A stretch of 64,000 nucleotides of DNA from Phycisphaerae bacterium (GCA_014859965.1 JACZKQ010000038.1:32601-96600); one strand, 5' to 3'. Shown: positions 40,825 through 50,876, counted from the first letter of the stretch. Translations and numbers: made by a program. Notes: a model not told the origin generated them from the letters alone.

Positions 40825-43440
40825 TTAATTCACTCCGTGATTAATCGCCGCGATCAATTCATTCTGCCGCCTGCGGGGCGGCCAGTTCAGAATCACCGCC
40901 GCGAACACGAACAAGCCCAACGGAATGTACGCATTCATTCCGTGCAGGTGCCTGCCCAGCAGTTCCATCACCGGCCCGATCTGCCCTGCCTTCAGCAAAG
41001 TTGCCATCTGGCCGCCGTCGAATCCACCGAACATGCTCCACAGTATCGTGCACATAACGAGAATACATGTCACGCCGAACACCGCCCGCAAGATGTGCTT
41101 GGCGCCATGCCGCCGTCGGCCAATGATCAACAGCGGCATCGCCAACAACAACAGGACCACCGCCAGGTGAGAACCCAGCCTTTGTAACATCTGCGGCCAT
41201 TCGGCATAACCGAGCACCTCGGTCAGGTGCTGACCGATCGCCGGATCCGGGAAACCGCCCGCCAGCACCGATGGAACATGGAGCGCCGTCGCCAGCCCCA
41301 CCAAAATCGCTACAGAAAGCAGCAGCCCGCCGACCAAGCCGAACATTCGACCCACAATGTCAACCGGCTCACGAATCACCACTGTCTGCGTCGGCCTCGA
41401 CGGCGCCGCAGCATGTGCAGCCGCTGCGGCCTCGACGCGGTCTCGCACCTGCGCGGCGGCAGCCTCAATCCGCTGTCCCGCCTGCGCCATGCCTGCAGCG
41501 ACTCGATCCGACGCCGACGCCGCCCGAGCGGCAAACCCCGCCGGCGCCGCCGGTCCTTGCCCTGTCAACTCGCTTTCGCTCTCCCAAAGAACCAGCAGGC
41601 GCCCCTGCTTATCACGGAAACCGCCCGTCAGGATCAGAATCGCATCAATAAGCTGCCCGATCCCGAACAGCCCCCACGTGAAAAACCACAGCAAGCCCGT
41701 CCATATCTTGCCCACGTAAAAACGGTGAAGTCCGCCGAATCCGAAGAAAATCAACCCCGCCAGAATTAGCGCCAGCACCCGCTTCTTGTCCGACACATCG
41801 CGCGGCAGAACGGTCGCCCCCGGTTGGGCCGCCGCAATCGCCGGGGCCGCAACACCCGCCGCGCCCGCGGCTGGCGGCGCCGGCCTGGGAATGTGCCTGT
41901 GCCCGTGGCCCTGAACCGCCGCCGCACCGCTGGCCGACACGCAGAACGGCGAAAACATCTGCACCGCCAAAGACGTCCCCGCCAAAATACCGATCACCAC
42001 GGACGTAGAACCATGGAAGATCGCCGCCAGGATGAATCCGAAGAAAGCAAGTCCCAACGCATGTCCTAACGAGACCCGTTTGTCCCGTGTGGCCGACGAC
42101 AGCTTCCACCAGTCAGTAAATGCCAGCGAAATCATCACCGCCAGCCACGTCCCCTTGCTGTCGGACGGCGACCCGTCCGGGAACAACCAAAGTGCCGCCA
42201 GCGGAACGGCCGCAACCACAGCCGTCGCCAATTGCCGCAGCCAAACACTTTCCTCCTCAAGATTCATCATCCAGCGCCACCGGGACAGCAGGATCAGTTT
42301 CGAGCAAACCAGAATCATCCCGAAGGTCATGCCCGCCCCCGCCCACGGGTCTCCTCGCCCCGGTGCGAAGAACCCCACGCCAATCGCAATCACACCCGCC
42401 GCAATGAAGGCCAGCTTATTCCGCTGCCCTTTCGTGATCGGGTCCGCTGCCGCCGCTTCCTCCTGCGAGATACGCGGCGCCTGCGGCGCCGCCGGCTGCG
42501 GCTTAGGCGGTTGCGGCTTGGGCGGCGGAGGCGGTGTGAACCCGGCCGATCCCTGCGCTGGCCCCGGCGTCGGCTTGACCTTCGCCGCGATTCGGTCGGC
42601 CACGATCGACAGACTCTCCGGTGAAAACTGTGACATACTGTTACGAACGTGCTCGCTGCCGAAAACGTCCTCGACCATCTCCTGCACCGTTCGGTAGCGC
42701 TTCGTCGGGTCCTTCTCCAGTGCCTTGCGGATCACCCGCGCAAACGTTTCATCCACGTTCTTCAAATCCGGCTGCGCGGTCATGTGCTTCATCAGCACCT
42801 CCGCCGGGCTGTTCCCGAAAAACGGCACCTGCCCCGTCAGCATCTCGTACAGCAGAATACCGAGGGCATAGATATCGATGCTCCGGTCGTACCGACCCTC
42901 CCCGATCTCCGGCGCCATGTAATGCACCGTCCCCACCGTGATCGTCTGCCCCGTACACTGGCTGGTATTGATCGCCTTGCTCAGCCCGTAGTCGCCGATC
43001 TTCACCCGGCCGTCCTCATAGAAAACGTTACCCGGCTTCAGGTCCCGGTGCACGATCCCGCACTCGTGCAGGTAAGAAAGTCCCTTGGCGATCTCCCGCA
43101 GAAAAAACGCGGCCTTCTGCGTTCCCATTCCCCCCGGCGAATCCTTGATCATGTCCGCCAGCGACGGCCCCGATACATACTCCATGATCACAAACGGCCG
43201 TCCCTTGTCGTTGTACTTGACGTCGAAGACCGTCACCAGGTGGGGACTCTTGAGATTCATGCAGTGGTTGATCCCGCGGATCTCGATCTGCTCGTAACTC
43301 TGCACCGCTTTCAGCGCCACCTGCCGCCCGCTGTCGCTGACGGCGTAGTACACCTCGCCGAATCCCCCTCGTCCAACGCCCCGCTGTATCGTATACCCCT
43401 CCAGCGGCCGGTCTCCATATTGATACTGGTAATGCTGCAT
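40825..43440 (-). CDS. Ser/Thr protein kinase with C-terminal TM2 and multi-TM region (871 aa)
   Basis: Hanks-type kinase at about 15-275: glycine loop GVGRGGFGEV (21-30), Lys44, catalytic HRDLKPGN (131-138), DYG in place of DFG (150-152), and APE (MAPEIGEG). A proline-rich linker (about 300-335) leads to several helices, a TM2-like segment (GLIFFGFGGLHRFYVGKIWT, about 580-640), an Ala-rich coiled segment and four more helices. The predicted membrane topology suggests cytoplasmic kinase and envelope sensing. The ATG at 43440 follows GGCGG. It lies 16 bases after the FHA-like gene. Confidence 0.88.
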   Translation of the reverse strand: MQHYQYQYGDRPLEGYTIQRGVGRGGFGEVYYAVSDSGRQVALKAVQSYEQIEIRGINHCMNLKSPHLVTVFDVKYNDKGRPFVIMEYVSGPSLADMIKDSPGGMGTQKAAFFLREIAKGLSYLHECGIVHRDLKPGNVFYEDGRVKIGDYGLSKAINTSQCTGQTITVGTVHYMAPEIGEGRYDRSIDIYALGILLYEMLTGQVPFFGNSPAEVLMKHMTAQPDLKNVDETFARVIRKALEKDPTKRYRTVQEMVEDVFGSEHVRNSMSQFSPESLSIVADRIAAKVKPTPGPAQGSAGFTPPPPPKPQPPKPQPAAPQAPRISQEEAAAADPITKGQRNKLAFIAAGVIAIGVGFFAPGRGDPWAGAGMTFGMILVCSKLILLSRWRWMMNLEEESVWLRQLATAVVAAVPLAALWLFPDGSPSDSKGTWLAVMISLAFTDWWKLSSATRDKRVSLGHALGLAFFGFILAAIFHGSTSVVIGILAGTSLAVQMFSPFCVSASGAAAVQGHGHRHIPRPAPPAAGAAGVAAPAIAAAQPGATVLPRDVSDKKRVLALILAGLIFFGFGGLHRFYVGKIWTGLLWFFTWGLFGIGQLIDAILILTGGFRDKQGRLLVLWESESELTGQGPAAPAGFAARAASASDRVAAGMAQAGQRIEAAAAQVRDRVEAAAAAHAAAPSRPTQTVVIREPVDIVGRMFGLVGGLLLSVAILVGLATALHVPSVLAGGFPDPAIGQHLTEVLGYAEWPQMLQRLGSHLAVVLLLLAMPLLIIGRRRHGAKHILRAVFGVTCILVMCTILWSMFGGFDGGQMATLLKAGQIGPVMELLGRHLHGMNAYIPLGLFVFAAVILNWPPRRRQNELIAAINHGVN

Positions 43441-43456
43441 CGTTCTATTCCGCCTT

Positions 43457-45070
43457 TTATAAGGTCCTGTCGGGCAAACCATCGCTGGCGCTGGTAATCA
43501 CCATACTCAGCGTTCCAATCCTGAACGGCACGCCGACCGGCAGCGCCTGCCGGGCATCCTGCTCCCGGCCATCCACAATCACCGCCTGCTGCGTCCGGCC
43601 GTACAACCGTCCGTCCCGCACAAACAATACCAGCGCATCCCGTCCATCGCGTGTTCGAACGTGATGCGTCGCCCCCGAGCCGATTAAAATGTCCCGATCC
43701 ATAAGTATGACGTGATTGACGTCCTGACGTGACAATTTCGCGCTCGACAAAGCCAGAACCGCCGTGTTGCTCGCGGCATTAGGGATCTCGAATTTCATCC
43801 GGCAGCGCGGCGACAGCGCAATCTTGTCGCCGTGGGCCAACAGCTTTTTCGTCAGCACCATCTCGCCCACGCCGATGGGCGCATCGGCCGTGAGAAAGTA
43901 GTCCTCGTCCTGCCGCTCGATCGTCGCCGCCGGCACGTTTGCTCCCTCGATCAACGCCACCGCGGGCCGCCGCGACGAACTGATCGGCCCGACCGTCACG
44001 GGGTTGTCCCGCAGCACCAGGTAAGCCCCCACCCCGTCGACCTGCAGCAAAAAACGTGATGGAATCGCCGTCTCAAAAGCCGCCCTGCCTTCGCTTGCGG
44101 CCTGTGCCTGCACCGCCGACTCCGGCTCGGCCGCCGCCGCTGCGGGCTTCGGCTCGTCCGCCTCAACTGCCGCACAGACCCGACCGCTCTCGACAAATCC
44201 CAACGGGCCCGCCGACAGCGCCTCGAACGCCTCTGCGCACCGCCTGGCATGCTCCCGCGCCGCGTCTGCCCACTTCGCCTCCGGCAGCACCAGCGAAAGC
44301 CGCCCTAAGAGCGCCAGCGCCTCCCGCGCCTGCCCCGTCGACACGGCCGCCGCGGCACGACGGCACATCGTCACCGCATCCTGCAACTGCCGCAGCTCCA
44401 CCGTCTCGCCGTCCAGCGACACCACCCGGCTCAGCATCCCCGCCGCCAGGTCGATCCGCCCCTCGTTGAGAGACTCCCGAATCCGCTTCAGCGCCGCCGA
44501 CCGAATCTCCGAGATCTGCGCGCCCATGCACGGGCTGTGGTTCAAACCCGCTCCCGCCCGCCGCACAATCGCAATCGCCTCTTCGATCTCGCCGCGCTGC
44601 ATCGCCGCGGCCGCCTTCGCCGCGGCATCGTCCACCAGAATCCGCTTGGCCCCGGCTTCCTGCAAGAGCATATCCGCGTCGGCATGGTCCGCGTCGCCCA
44701 GGATCTCGGCCCCGACCGAAAGCCAACCGTCGTCCATGCGCCGGCGCGCCGTCTCGATCTGCCGGTTCTGCCGGGCATGCTGATACTGCCGCTGCTCCAT
44801 CATTTTGCAGATCGCCGCACGCAGCGCCGCGATCTCCGCCCGGTTGCCGCCCAGTGCATCGGCCTTGTTGCAGTCGCTCAGGGCCTGCTGAAACCTTTCG
44901 GCCGCCAGGTGCGATTCACCCCGCCTCACAAAAGCCTTGGCAAGCTTCGCCGTCAGCTTCTGACCGCCGCGGCAGCCGCCGATCGCGTCGTCCTGGACCA
45001 GCCGAAAGGCCTCATCCAACTGTCCGTCCGACAGAGCACATTGAGCTTGTTTGAGTCGCAGATTGAACAT
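43457..45070 (-). CDS. TPR-like protein with two FHA-like segments (537 aa)
   Basis: Residues 1-320 are Ala-rich helical repeats (ERFQQALSDCNKADALGGNR, MQRGEIEEAIAIVRRAGAG) resembling TPRs. The C-terminal 190 residues hold two beta-sandwich-like halves: VGPISSSRRPAVALIEG..VPAATIER (about 355-385) and ILIGSGATHHVRTRDGRDAL (about 470-490), both with the IG....HH/R-type loops of FHA domains. FHA domains bind phosphothreonine, which fits the kinase next door. The ATG at 45070 follows CAGGGAA. Confidence 0.65.
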   Translation of the reverse strand: MFNLRLKQAQCALSDGQLDEAFRLVQDDAIGGCRGGQKLTAKLAKAFVRRGESHLAAERFQQALSDCNKADALGGNRAEIAALRAAICKMMEQRQYQHARQNRQIETARRRMDDGWLSVGAEILGDADHADADMLLQEAGAKRILVDDAAAKAAAAMQRGEIEEAIAIVRRAGAGLNHSPCMGAQISEIRSAALKRIRESLNEGRIDLAAGMLSRVVSLDGETVELRQLQDAVTMCRRAAAAVSTGQAREALALLGRLSLVLPEAKWADAAREHARRCAEAFEALSAGPLGFVESGRVCAAVEADEPKPAAAAAEPESAVQAQAASEGRAAFETAIPSRFLLQVDGVGAYLVLRDNPVTVGPISSSRRPAVALIEGANVPAATIERQDEDYFLTADAPIGVGEMVLTKKLLAHGDKIALSPRCRMKFEIPNAASNTAVLALSSAKLSRQDVNHVILMDRDILIGSGATHHVRTRDGRDALVLFVRDGRLYGRTQQAVIVDGREQDARQALPVGVPFRIGTLSMVITSASDGLPDRTL

Positions 45071-45208
45071 GCTTCTGTTCCCTGATTCATGCGTGCTTTC
45101 CGGCCGCAGGAGCCCCGCCATCAGCGTCGCATTGTATCATTTACGTCTAACTCACACAACGATATACCCGTGCCGCGCAGGGGCGCCCCTCACGGGCGCC
45201 CCCACCGC

Positions 45209-46072
45209 CTACCGACCCGCAAACAGCTTCTCACCTTTGCCGCTCTCGCTGCCGCCATCGCTGTCACTGACGTTCTTGCCCTCGGCGTTCTTCGTCGCGC
45301 CGGGGCCGAAATACGCGTCAATCTCTGTCAGCAGGTCCACTTCCTTGACGCCGTCCACCGGAATCGTCTGAACAAAGTTGCTCTCATGCGCCAGAATCCG
45401 CTCCGCCACGTCCAGACGCTTCTTGATATTGTCAATAAGCTTCTCCGTCTGTGCGATCTTGCTGTTGTCAAAATGAACGCCCGTACCCACACTCGTCGCC
45501 TTGACCAGCCGGTGCTGCGCCTCCAGGCTCTCGATCTTGCTCGCCAGCAGATATTTCTGCGCCCGCGTCTTTTCCAAAAGCTGCATCGAATTGCGAAGCC
45601 CCGTCTCGCGAGAAGCCAGCATCCGCTGCTTGCTCGCAAGCACCACCTCGGCCTCCTTGAACCGGTCAAAACGCCATGCAAGGTCCTGCTTCAGTTCTTC
45701 CCGCGAATACTGCTGATTGCCGAAAGTATAGCTCGCCTTCTGCACGTTCAGCGCGTTTCGCAGGTTGCTGATCCGCTGCTTTTCCTCACCAAAAGATTTT
45801 TCACCTTTCACGATATCCGCCTTCAAGGCCGCGATTTCGACCTCTTCCTGGGCGATCAACCTGATATTCCGGTGCATTTCGGGAATAATCTCTTCAAGCA
45901 GGTCATGGGCCCGCTTCAGCTCGAATTCAACGGGAACCGAGTCCTTCACAGCCGTCCGTGTCCACTTTGCCGAGCTCTTCACGTAACTCAGCATGTCCTT
46001 GCCGAAAACCAGGCTCCCGATAAGAGCCCCGCCCGCCGCAACAATCAGTCCTCTCTTAAGCCACTTCAACAT
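45209..46072 (-). CDS. Coiled-coil membrane protein (287 aa)
   Basis: One N-terminal membrane helix (about 7-24, LIVAAGGALIGSLVFG), then nearly continuous coiled coil to residue about 240 with heptads (RAHDLLEEIIPEMHRNIRLI, EAEVVLASKQRMLASRETGL) and a disordered tail rich in Gly/Ser/Asp. No known family, although similar proteins accompany planctomycete sigma/kinase clusters. The ATG follows TAGGAG. It probably starts the cluster's transcript; an inverted repeat lies upstream (46171-46213). Confidence 0.65.
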   Translation of the reverse strand: MLKWLKRGLIVAAGGALIGSLVFGKDMLSYVKSSAKWTRTAVKDSVPVEFELKRAHDLLEEIIPEMHRNIRLIAQEEVEIAALKADIVKGEKSFGEEKQRISNLRNALNVQKASYTFGNQQYSREELKQDLAWRFDRFKEAEVVLASKQRMLASRETGLRNSMQLLEKTRAQKYLLASKIESLEAQHRLVKATSVGTGVHFDNSKIAQTEKLIDNIKKRLDVAERILAHESNFVQTIPVDGVKEVDLLTEIDAYFGPGATKNAEGKNVSDSDGGSESGKGEKLFAGR

Positions 46073-46170
46073 GCTCGTTCTCCTAAATCATAAACGTTGA
46101 TATTCGCCGCTCAACAAGAGCCACACCAACGAAGTCAACGCCCGCCCCCATTTATTTCAAATCCCGTGCC

Positions 46171-46213
46171 CACTTTTTCAGTAAATGTCACCACACCCGC
46201 CAAAAAGTGGGTT
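46171..46213. promoter_or_regulatory. Inverted repeat upstream of the kinase cluster
   Basis: Perfect 10-bp arms CCCACTTTTT (46171-46180) and AAAAAGTGGG (46204-46213) separated by 23 bases. They could be a paired operator. No clear promoter was found beside it. Nothing else is recognised in 46073-46260. Confidence 0.35.
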
Positions 46214-46263
46214 GCAGCGGGCTAAAACTCCACTTGCGACGCCAAAAACCTCCTCAGGCGCAT

Positions 46264-46299
46264 AAAAACGGCCGGAGGCGTTTCAACGCTCCCGGCCGG
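46264..46299 (-). terminator. Rho-independent terminator of the LamG/dockerin pair
   Basis: Stem CGGCCGG.AGCGTT / AACGC.TCCGGCCG (46269-46299) with a small loop, followed on the minus strand by TTTTT (46268-46264). It stands about 120 bases after the stop at 46422. A second, weaker hairpin lies at 46356-46388. Confidence 0.7.
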
Positions 46300-46421
46300 A
46301 GAAATTCACTGCCACTTATTGGGTAAGCATTACCGCAAATCTGCCCATATAGAAAGGCGGACGTTCGACATGGTCAAACGTCCGGCTCTGTTAAAAAACT
46401 TGAATTATGCGAGATCCCAGC

Positions 46422-48470
46422 CTAGAACGGCCAGGTACAGTGGACATCGGCCGGGTCGTTGCACTGTGCCCAGTTGGCCAGCAGGATCGCCAGATCCGAC
46501 AGACCCACATAGCAGTCGCCGTCGAGGTCCGTGACCAGCAGGAGCCCGTCGGCAATCACGTTAGCGCAGGTCGGGGCATTGACGGTCACCTGAACCGTAT
46601 CATCCACCCATACGCCCTCATCGTAAACGGCCAGTTTCAGGGTATACACGCCGCTTCGCGGGAAGCCGACCAAGGTGTCCAGACTTCCGGGGTCGTCAAA
46701 TGCCGCCTCGGCATCGCCGGGGCCCTGCTCTGTCGACCATACAATAGTCGTTTCAGACGGCCGGCCCAAATCGGTGATCTGGCCGTTGAGCTGTGTCTTG
46801 AGCGTGGGTTTCCAGTTGAAGTTAATGTTTGCACCGGCATCCACCTTGGCCAGAAGCGGGCCCATGGCCGTCAGCGACCGGATGCTGTCGTACTGCGGCT
46901 CATCTTCCAGCGCAAGGGCGTAGTTGTACACACGAACGTCATCCACCAGGCCGTTGAGGTGCTTGTACACGGCGGCGGGACCATTTGCGAAATTCACGCC
47001 TACGCCGATGTAGCTGTTGGTCTGCGACGTGCCGCTGAGATTGTACCCCGCCGGCAACGCTGTCGTCCCCTGAAGCACGCCGTCAACGTAAACGCGGATC
47101 ACACCGCCGTCTCTGACGCCAGCCGCAAAATGCCACCTGTCGTCGTTAAGGCCGGCCGCACTGGTTGCCTGGACCTTGGCCACATCATCATCCGTTGTCA
47201 CGCTTATGGCGCCGGCAGTGACCTCATTAATGCCCAGAGTGTAGCGTATCCCGCCGGTGTTGTCGCCGCCATTGCTGAAGATGTTGCCTTTGTTTGCATC
47301 GTCAGTGCCGGTTTGGGCGGTCTTGAACCAGCCGGTAACGGTCCAACTGCCCGTGCCGAAGTTCAGCTCGGGCGCAGCGCCCAGGTCGACATAATTGGTG
47401 TTCGGATCCTCGATATCGGCCTTCATCAGATTCATGGCCTTCGTGCCGATCGCGGCATCGGCGTCATACGTCCCGCCGCCGTTCAACGCAACAATAGTAC
47501 CGTGGTTGCTGTTCATCGACTGGTCCTGGACGTTATCTTCGAAGTTCCAGTAGCCCACGAGAAGCTCGTCGGCACGGTCCTTCACCCGCACGACTATCAG
47601 GTCGTTGGCGTCCTTGTCGCCGTCTGTCGCCTGCAGCATCAGCTCATACGTGCCCTTGGCAGTGAAGGTTACTGTAGCATCCAAGGCGTGAATATTGCTG
47701 AAATTCACCGTGCCCGGCCCGCTGACCTTATACCAGTACCACGAAAGCACGCCTGGATCACCTTCCAGCGGCGGCTCGTCAGTCACTGTTCCATTCAACT
47801 GGGCCGACTCGGTGATATAGATCGACTGATCCGGACCAGCGTCAACAACCGGCGCCGGATTACTGGTCGGATCACCCGGAACCGCCCCGATGGTGTAGAA
47901 GTTGTTGCCCTGCTGGGGCCCGAACACGTAGGTCCCAGGGCCAAGGTCGGCCGCATACACGCTCATCGGGTTGTTGTTGTCGCCGCCCACAGAGACATTC
48001 AGGCCGGTGTCCTTGAACGTTCCCGCCGGGACGAAACTGGTCGCGCTGTTTACCCGCGTCTGCCGGTCGGCCTCGCCCCACCGGTCGTCCATCGTGATCC
48101 AGACCGTGGCCGGCATCGAAATCGTCACGGTGTACGTAACATTCACACCACCGGCGTCCTTGTCGTTGTTGAAGGTACGCACGTATTCCGAGCCGATGAG
48201 GGGCTTGTTGAGGGGGCCGAGCGTCCCGGTTGGCGTGTTCACAAATCTATGGGCATCCCGATCCGAGCGGATCAGATTACCATCTTTGACGCCGCCCGCC
48301 TCCATCGGCAGGCACTGGGTGTTGCCGTTGAAGGCCCCGATCGGCGGGCGATCTCCCGACGCACCATTGGCGCGAACAACCGATGTAATCACCTGCTGCC
48401 CCTGCGCCTCGGTTGCCGCCATAAGGCCTAATGCCAATACCGCTATTGATAGAACAATCTTCACTTTCAT
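46422..48470 (-). CDS. Secreted LamG/PKD protein with dockerin end, tandem paralog 1 (682 aa)
   Basis: Signal peptide 1-24 (ALGLMAATEAQGQ). An N-terminal domain of about 200 residues shared with the neighbour (GQQVITSVVR.NGASGDR, TYTVTISM.AT, GTFKDT), a PKD-like domain (about 215-320), a LamG domain (about 325-530; YWNFEDN at its start, NGLVDDVRVYNYAL at its end), an Ig-like domain and a terminal dockerin-type repeat (DLDGDCYVGLSDLAILLANW). The ATG follows GGAGG. It probably decorates the surface or matrix. It lies 41 bases after paralog 2. Confidence 0.85.
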   Translation of the reverse strand: MKVKIVLSIAVLALGLMAATEAQGQQVITSVVRANGASGDRPPIGAFNGNTQCLPMEAGGVKDGNLIRSDRDAHRFVNTPTGTLGPLNKPLIGSEYVRTFNNDKDAGGVNVTYTVTISMPATVWITMDDRWGEADRQTRVNSATSFVPAGTFKDTGLNVSVGGDNNNPMSVYAADLGPGTYVFGPQQGNNFYTIGAVPGDPTSNPAPVVDAGPDQSIYITESAQLNGTVTDEPPLEGDPGVLSWYWYKVSGPGTVNFSNIHALDATVTFTAKGTYELMLQATDGDKDANDLIVVRVKDRADELLVGYWNFEDNVQDQSMNSNHGTIVALNGGGTYDADAAIGTKAMNLMKADIEDPNTNYVDLGAAPELNFGTGSWTVTGWFKTAQTGTDDANKGNIFSNGGDNTGGIRYTLGINEVTAGAISVTTDDDVAKVQATSAAGLNDDRWHFAAGVRDGGVIRVYVDGVLQGTTALPAGYNLSGTSQTNSYIGVGVNFANGPAAVYKHLNGLVDDVRVYNYALALEDEPQYDSIRSLTAMGPLLAKVDAGANINFNWKPTLKTQLNGQITDLGRPSETTIVWSTEQGPGDAEAAFDDPGSLDTLVGFPRSGVYTLKLAVYDEGVWVDDTVQVTVNAPTCANVIADGLLLVTDLDGDCYVGLSDLAILLANWAQCNDPADVHCTWPF

Positions 48471-48511
48471 TTGTATGTCCTCCATCTGAATTGCTGTTGT
48501 TAATGTCGTTT

Positions 48512-50539
48512 TCAATAGGGATATTCACATTCGACCGCGCGTGGATCGTTGCACCGCATCCAGTCTTCCGCCATACGCACGAAATCATAGAGGTCGATGC
48601 GGCAGTCGGGCGTGCCATCCGGGCCGCTCAGGTCGCCGACCATCAGCTTACCTTCGGCGATCACGTCCGCACACGTCGGGCTGCTCACGTTGATCGTAAC
48701 GGTATCGGTCACCGTCGCCAGGCTGTTTTCGGCGGTCAGCGCCAGCACGTATTGGCCAAATGCCGGAAACGCCACCTGCGTCACGGGCGCCGACGCATCG
48801 TCGAAGATCGCCGCCGCACCGTTCGGGCCGCTCTGGGTCGACCAGACAGTCGAGAGCAGACCGGCCCCCTTGCCGTTGTCGGCCACCATGCCGCTGAGGC
48901 TGACCTTCTCGCCCGGGCGGTACTGCAGCGCCTGGTCGGGACCGGCGTTGACCATCGGAGGCACCTGCCCCATGCCCGTTAATGCCAGCACTTCCGCCTG
49001 GCTCAAGCCGTAATTATAGACCCGCAGGTCGTCAATCAAGCCCTTCCAGCGGCGCGACGGGTTCGTCTGCGAGTTGCCGCCGATCCATATGTTGTATGTG
49101 CTCTGATTAATCAGGCCGCTGGCCTGCTGCGTCACGTCCAGAACGCCGTCCACGTAGAATGTAATCGCCTTGCCGTTGTACGTTCCGGCGACGTGGTGCC
49201 AATGGCCGTCATTGACGCCGATCTTGCCGGAAGGTCCGTTTGCCGGGGTTGTCGTCACGCCGCTGACGTGGAACGCCATCGAATTGCCGCTGTCGCCTGT
49301 ACGGCTGCTGCGTGCGATGCGCCAGGAATTGTCACCGCGCGACACCACATTCTGCCAGTTCTCGTCAAACGCATCCACCTTAACCCATGCCGATACACTG
49401 GCGCCGGTTCGCGGTGCGTTGTTGAAGTTCGGTACGCTGTTGGCGTCGATCGAGACGAGCACGTGCGAAGTGCCCGGAAAACTCAGCGCCCCCGAGCCGA
49501 TCCAGCCGGGCACGTACGCCGGAGGAAGACTGTTGCTGTCAACCAGGACGAAATCGCCATGGTTTTTGTTGACCGAATCCATGACGTCCCGCGGCCCGTT
49601 CGTCACGTCGAACGGCCAGTGCGCAATCATTTTGTCGTCCGCACGGTCCAACACGATTACGTTTACAATGTCATTGGCGTCTTTGTCGCCGTCGGTCGCG
49701 GTGAGGACCAGTGCATAAGTGCCCTTGGCGCTGAAGGTAACGGTCGGGTTCAGGATGGTCGTATTGCTGAACGTCGCCGTGCCCGGCCCGCTGCCTTTGG
49801 ACCAGAGCCACGAGAGCACGCCCGGATCACCTTCCTGCGGGCCTTGATCGGTCACCGTAGCGTTCAGTTGCAGCGTATCTTCCTTATAAATCGCCACCGT
49901 GTGGTCCGGCTTGGCGTCCACGACCGGCGCCGGATTGAACGTCGGATCGCCCGCAACCGCACCTATAATATAAAAATTGTTGCTGTTCGTAGCGGCGTCA
50001 AAGACATACGTCCCCGGCCCAAGATCTGCAGCAAAGATGCTCAGTGGACGATCACTGTCGCCGCCCACGTATACATCGATTTCTGTATCTTTGAATGTGC
50101 CGGCCGGAGCTACCTTGTCTGTAAAGAGGTCAACTTCCGCCTGCATGGGGTTGAAGCGATTGTCTACCGTAACGAAAACAGTCGCCTGCATCGAAATGGT
50201 CACCGTATACGTGACACCCGACGCCCCCTTGTCGCTGTTGAAAGTGCGAATGTACTCCGCGCCGATCAGCGGCGTATTCATTTGGCCGAGAGTCGCATCA
50301 GTCGGAGTACTTGCCCACACAAAATCCCGGTCAGAGAAGACGTTGTTTCCATCCTTAAACCCGCCCTCTTGCGTCGGCAGGCACTGGGTAGTACCCGTGA
50401 AAACGCCGATCGGCGTCCGGTCACCCGAAGCACCACCCGAACGGACGACGGAGGTAATGACCTGCTGGCCCTGGGCCTCGGTCACCGCCAACAATCCCAA
50501 TGCCAGCACCAGCATTGACAAAACAATCTTCACTTTCAT
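48512..50539 (-). CDS. Secreted LamG/PKD protein with dockerin end, tandem paralog 2 (675 aa)
   Basis: Same architecture and signal as paralog 1, with LamG reading IAHWPFD...DVMDSVNKNHG and LIDDLRVYNYGLSQAE, and the end DCRIDLYDFVRMAEDWMRC. The Asp pattern of that final repeat is weaker than in paralog 1. N-terminal domains are close to identical in layout, while the LamG domains differ more, suggesting duplication followed by divergence of binding specificity. The ATG follows GGAGG. It is first in the two-gene transcript from the promoter at 50848. Confidence 0.85.
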   Translation of the reverse strand: MKVKIVLSMLVLALGLLAVTEAQGQQVITSVVRSGGASGDRTPIGVFTGTTQCLPTQEGGFKDGNNVFSDRDFVWASTPTDATLGQMNTPLIGAEYIRTFNSDKGASGVTYTVTISMQATVFVTVDNRFNPMQAEVDLFTDKVAPAGTFKDTEIDVYVGGDSDRPLSIFAADLGPGTYVFDAATNSNNFYIIGAVAGDPTFNPAPVVDAKPDHTVAIYKEDTLQLNATVTDQGPQEGDPGVLSWLWSKGSGPGTATFSNTTILNPTVTFSAKGTYALVLTATDGDKDANDIVNVIVLDRADDKMIAHWPFDVTNGPRDVMDSVNKNHGDFVLVDSNSLPPAYVPGWIGSGALSFPGTSHVLVSIDANSVPNFNNAPRTGASVSAWVKVDAFDENWQNVVSRGDNSWRIARSSRTGDSGNSMAFHVSGVTTTPANGPSGKIGVNDGHWHHVAGTYNGKAITFYVDGVLDVTQQASGLINQSTYNIWIGGNSQTNPSRRWKGLIDDLRVYNYGLSQAEVLALTGMGQVPPMVNAGPDQALQYRPGEKVSLSGMVADNGKGAGLLSTVWSTQSGPNGAAAIFDDASAPVTQVAFPAFGQYVLALTAENSLATVTDTVTINVSSPTCADVIAEGKLMVGDLSGPDGTPDCRIDLYDFVRMAEDWMRCNDPRAVECEYPY

Positions 50540-50591
50540 TTTACAGTCCTCCACACTAAGTTATTAAAACGCCCGATGTTAACCGCCAAAT

Positions 50592-50619
50592 ACTTTCTCA
50601 AATGCCGTCAGTCCGCACC
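50592..50619 (-). repeat. Shared leader element, copy B
   Basis: 28 bases (GGGTGCGGACTGACGGCA, then TTTGAGAAAG) matching 51649-51676 at 23 positions. It lies in the leader of the LamG pair, about 50 bases before its first ATG. Nothing else is recognised between 50540 and 50847. Confidence 0.5.
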
Positions 50620-50847
50620 CATAGCGCAGACCGCAGGCACACTTTAATAAAACAGGAAAAAAAGAGACACCGCCGCCGTTGGGCCGCCACCGCACAGCAG
50701 ACCCGGCAGCCTGAACATTCACCGTACAACCGCCGCATCGCAACATTCGCCGCCTCCCGCAGCAAACACCTCCCCCCATTCAACTAAGCGACAAGTGCAC
50801 GACAAAAAATGGGTGACATCCTCCGTCGGCACTCACCGAACATATGG

Positions 50848-50876
50848 ATTATAGCGACTGCCCCGCCCCAAGTAAA
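50848..50876 (-). promoter_or_regulatory. Promoter of the LamG/dockerin pair
   Basis: Minus strand TTTACT (50876-50871), 17 bases, consensus TATAAT (50853-50848). The leader would be about 300 nt and includes the shared element at 50592. A weak dyad with T-run at about 50886-50912 may end the methyltransferase transcript just upstream. Confidence 0.6.

Noticed and set aside
46407..48431. 674-codon plus-strand frame opposite LamG paralog 1
   Set aside because: Shadow frame with no recognisable motif or signal; the minus strand codes for a clear secreted protein with a good ribosome site.
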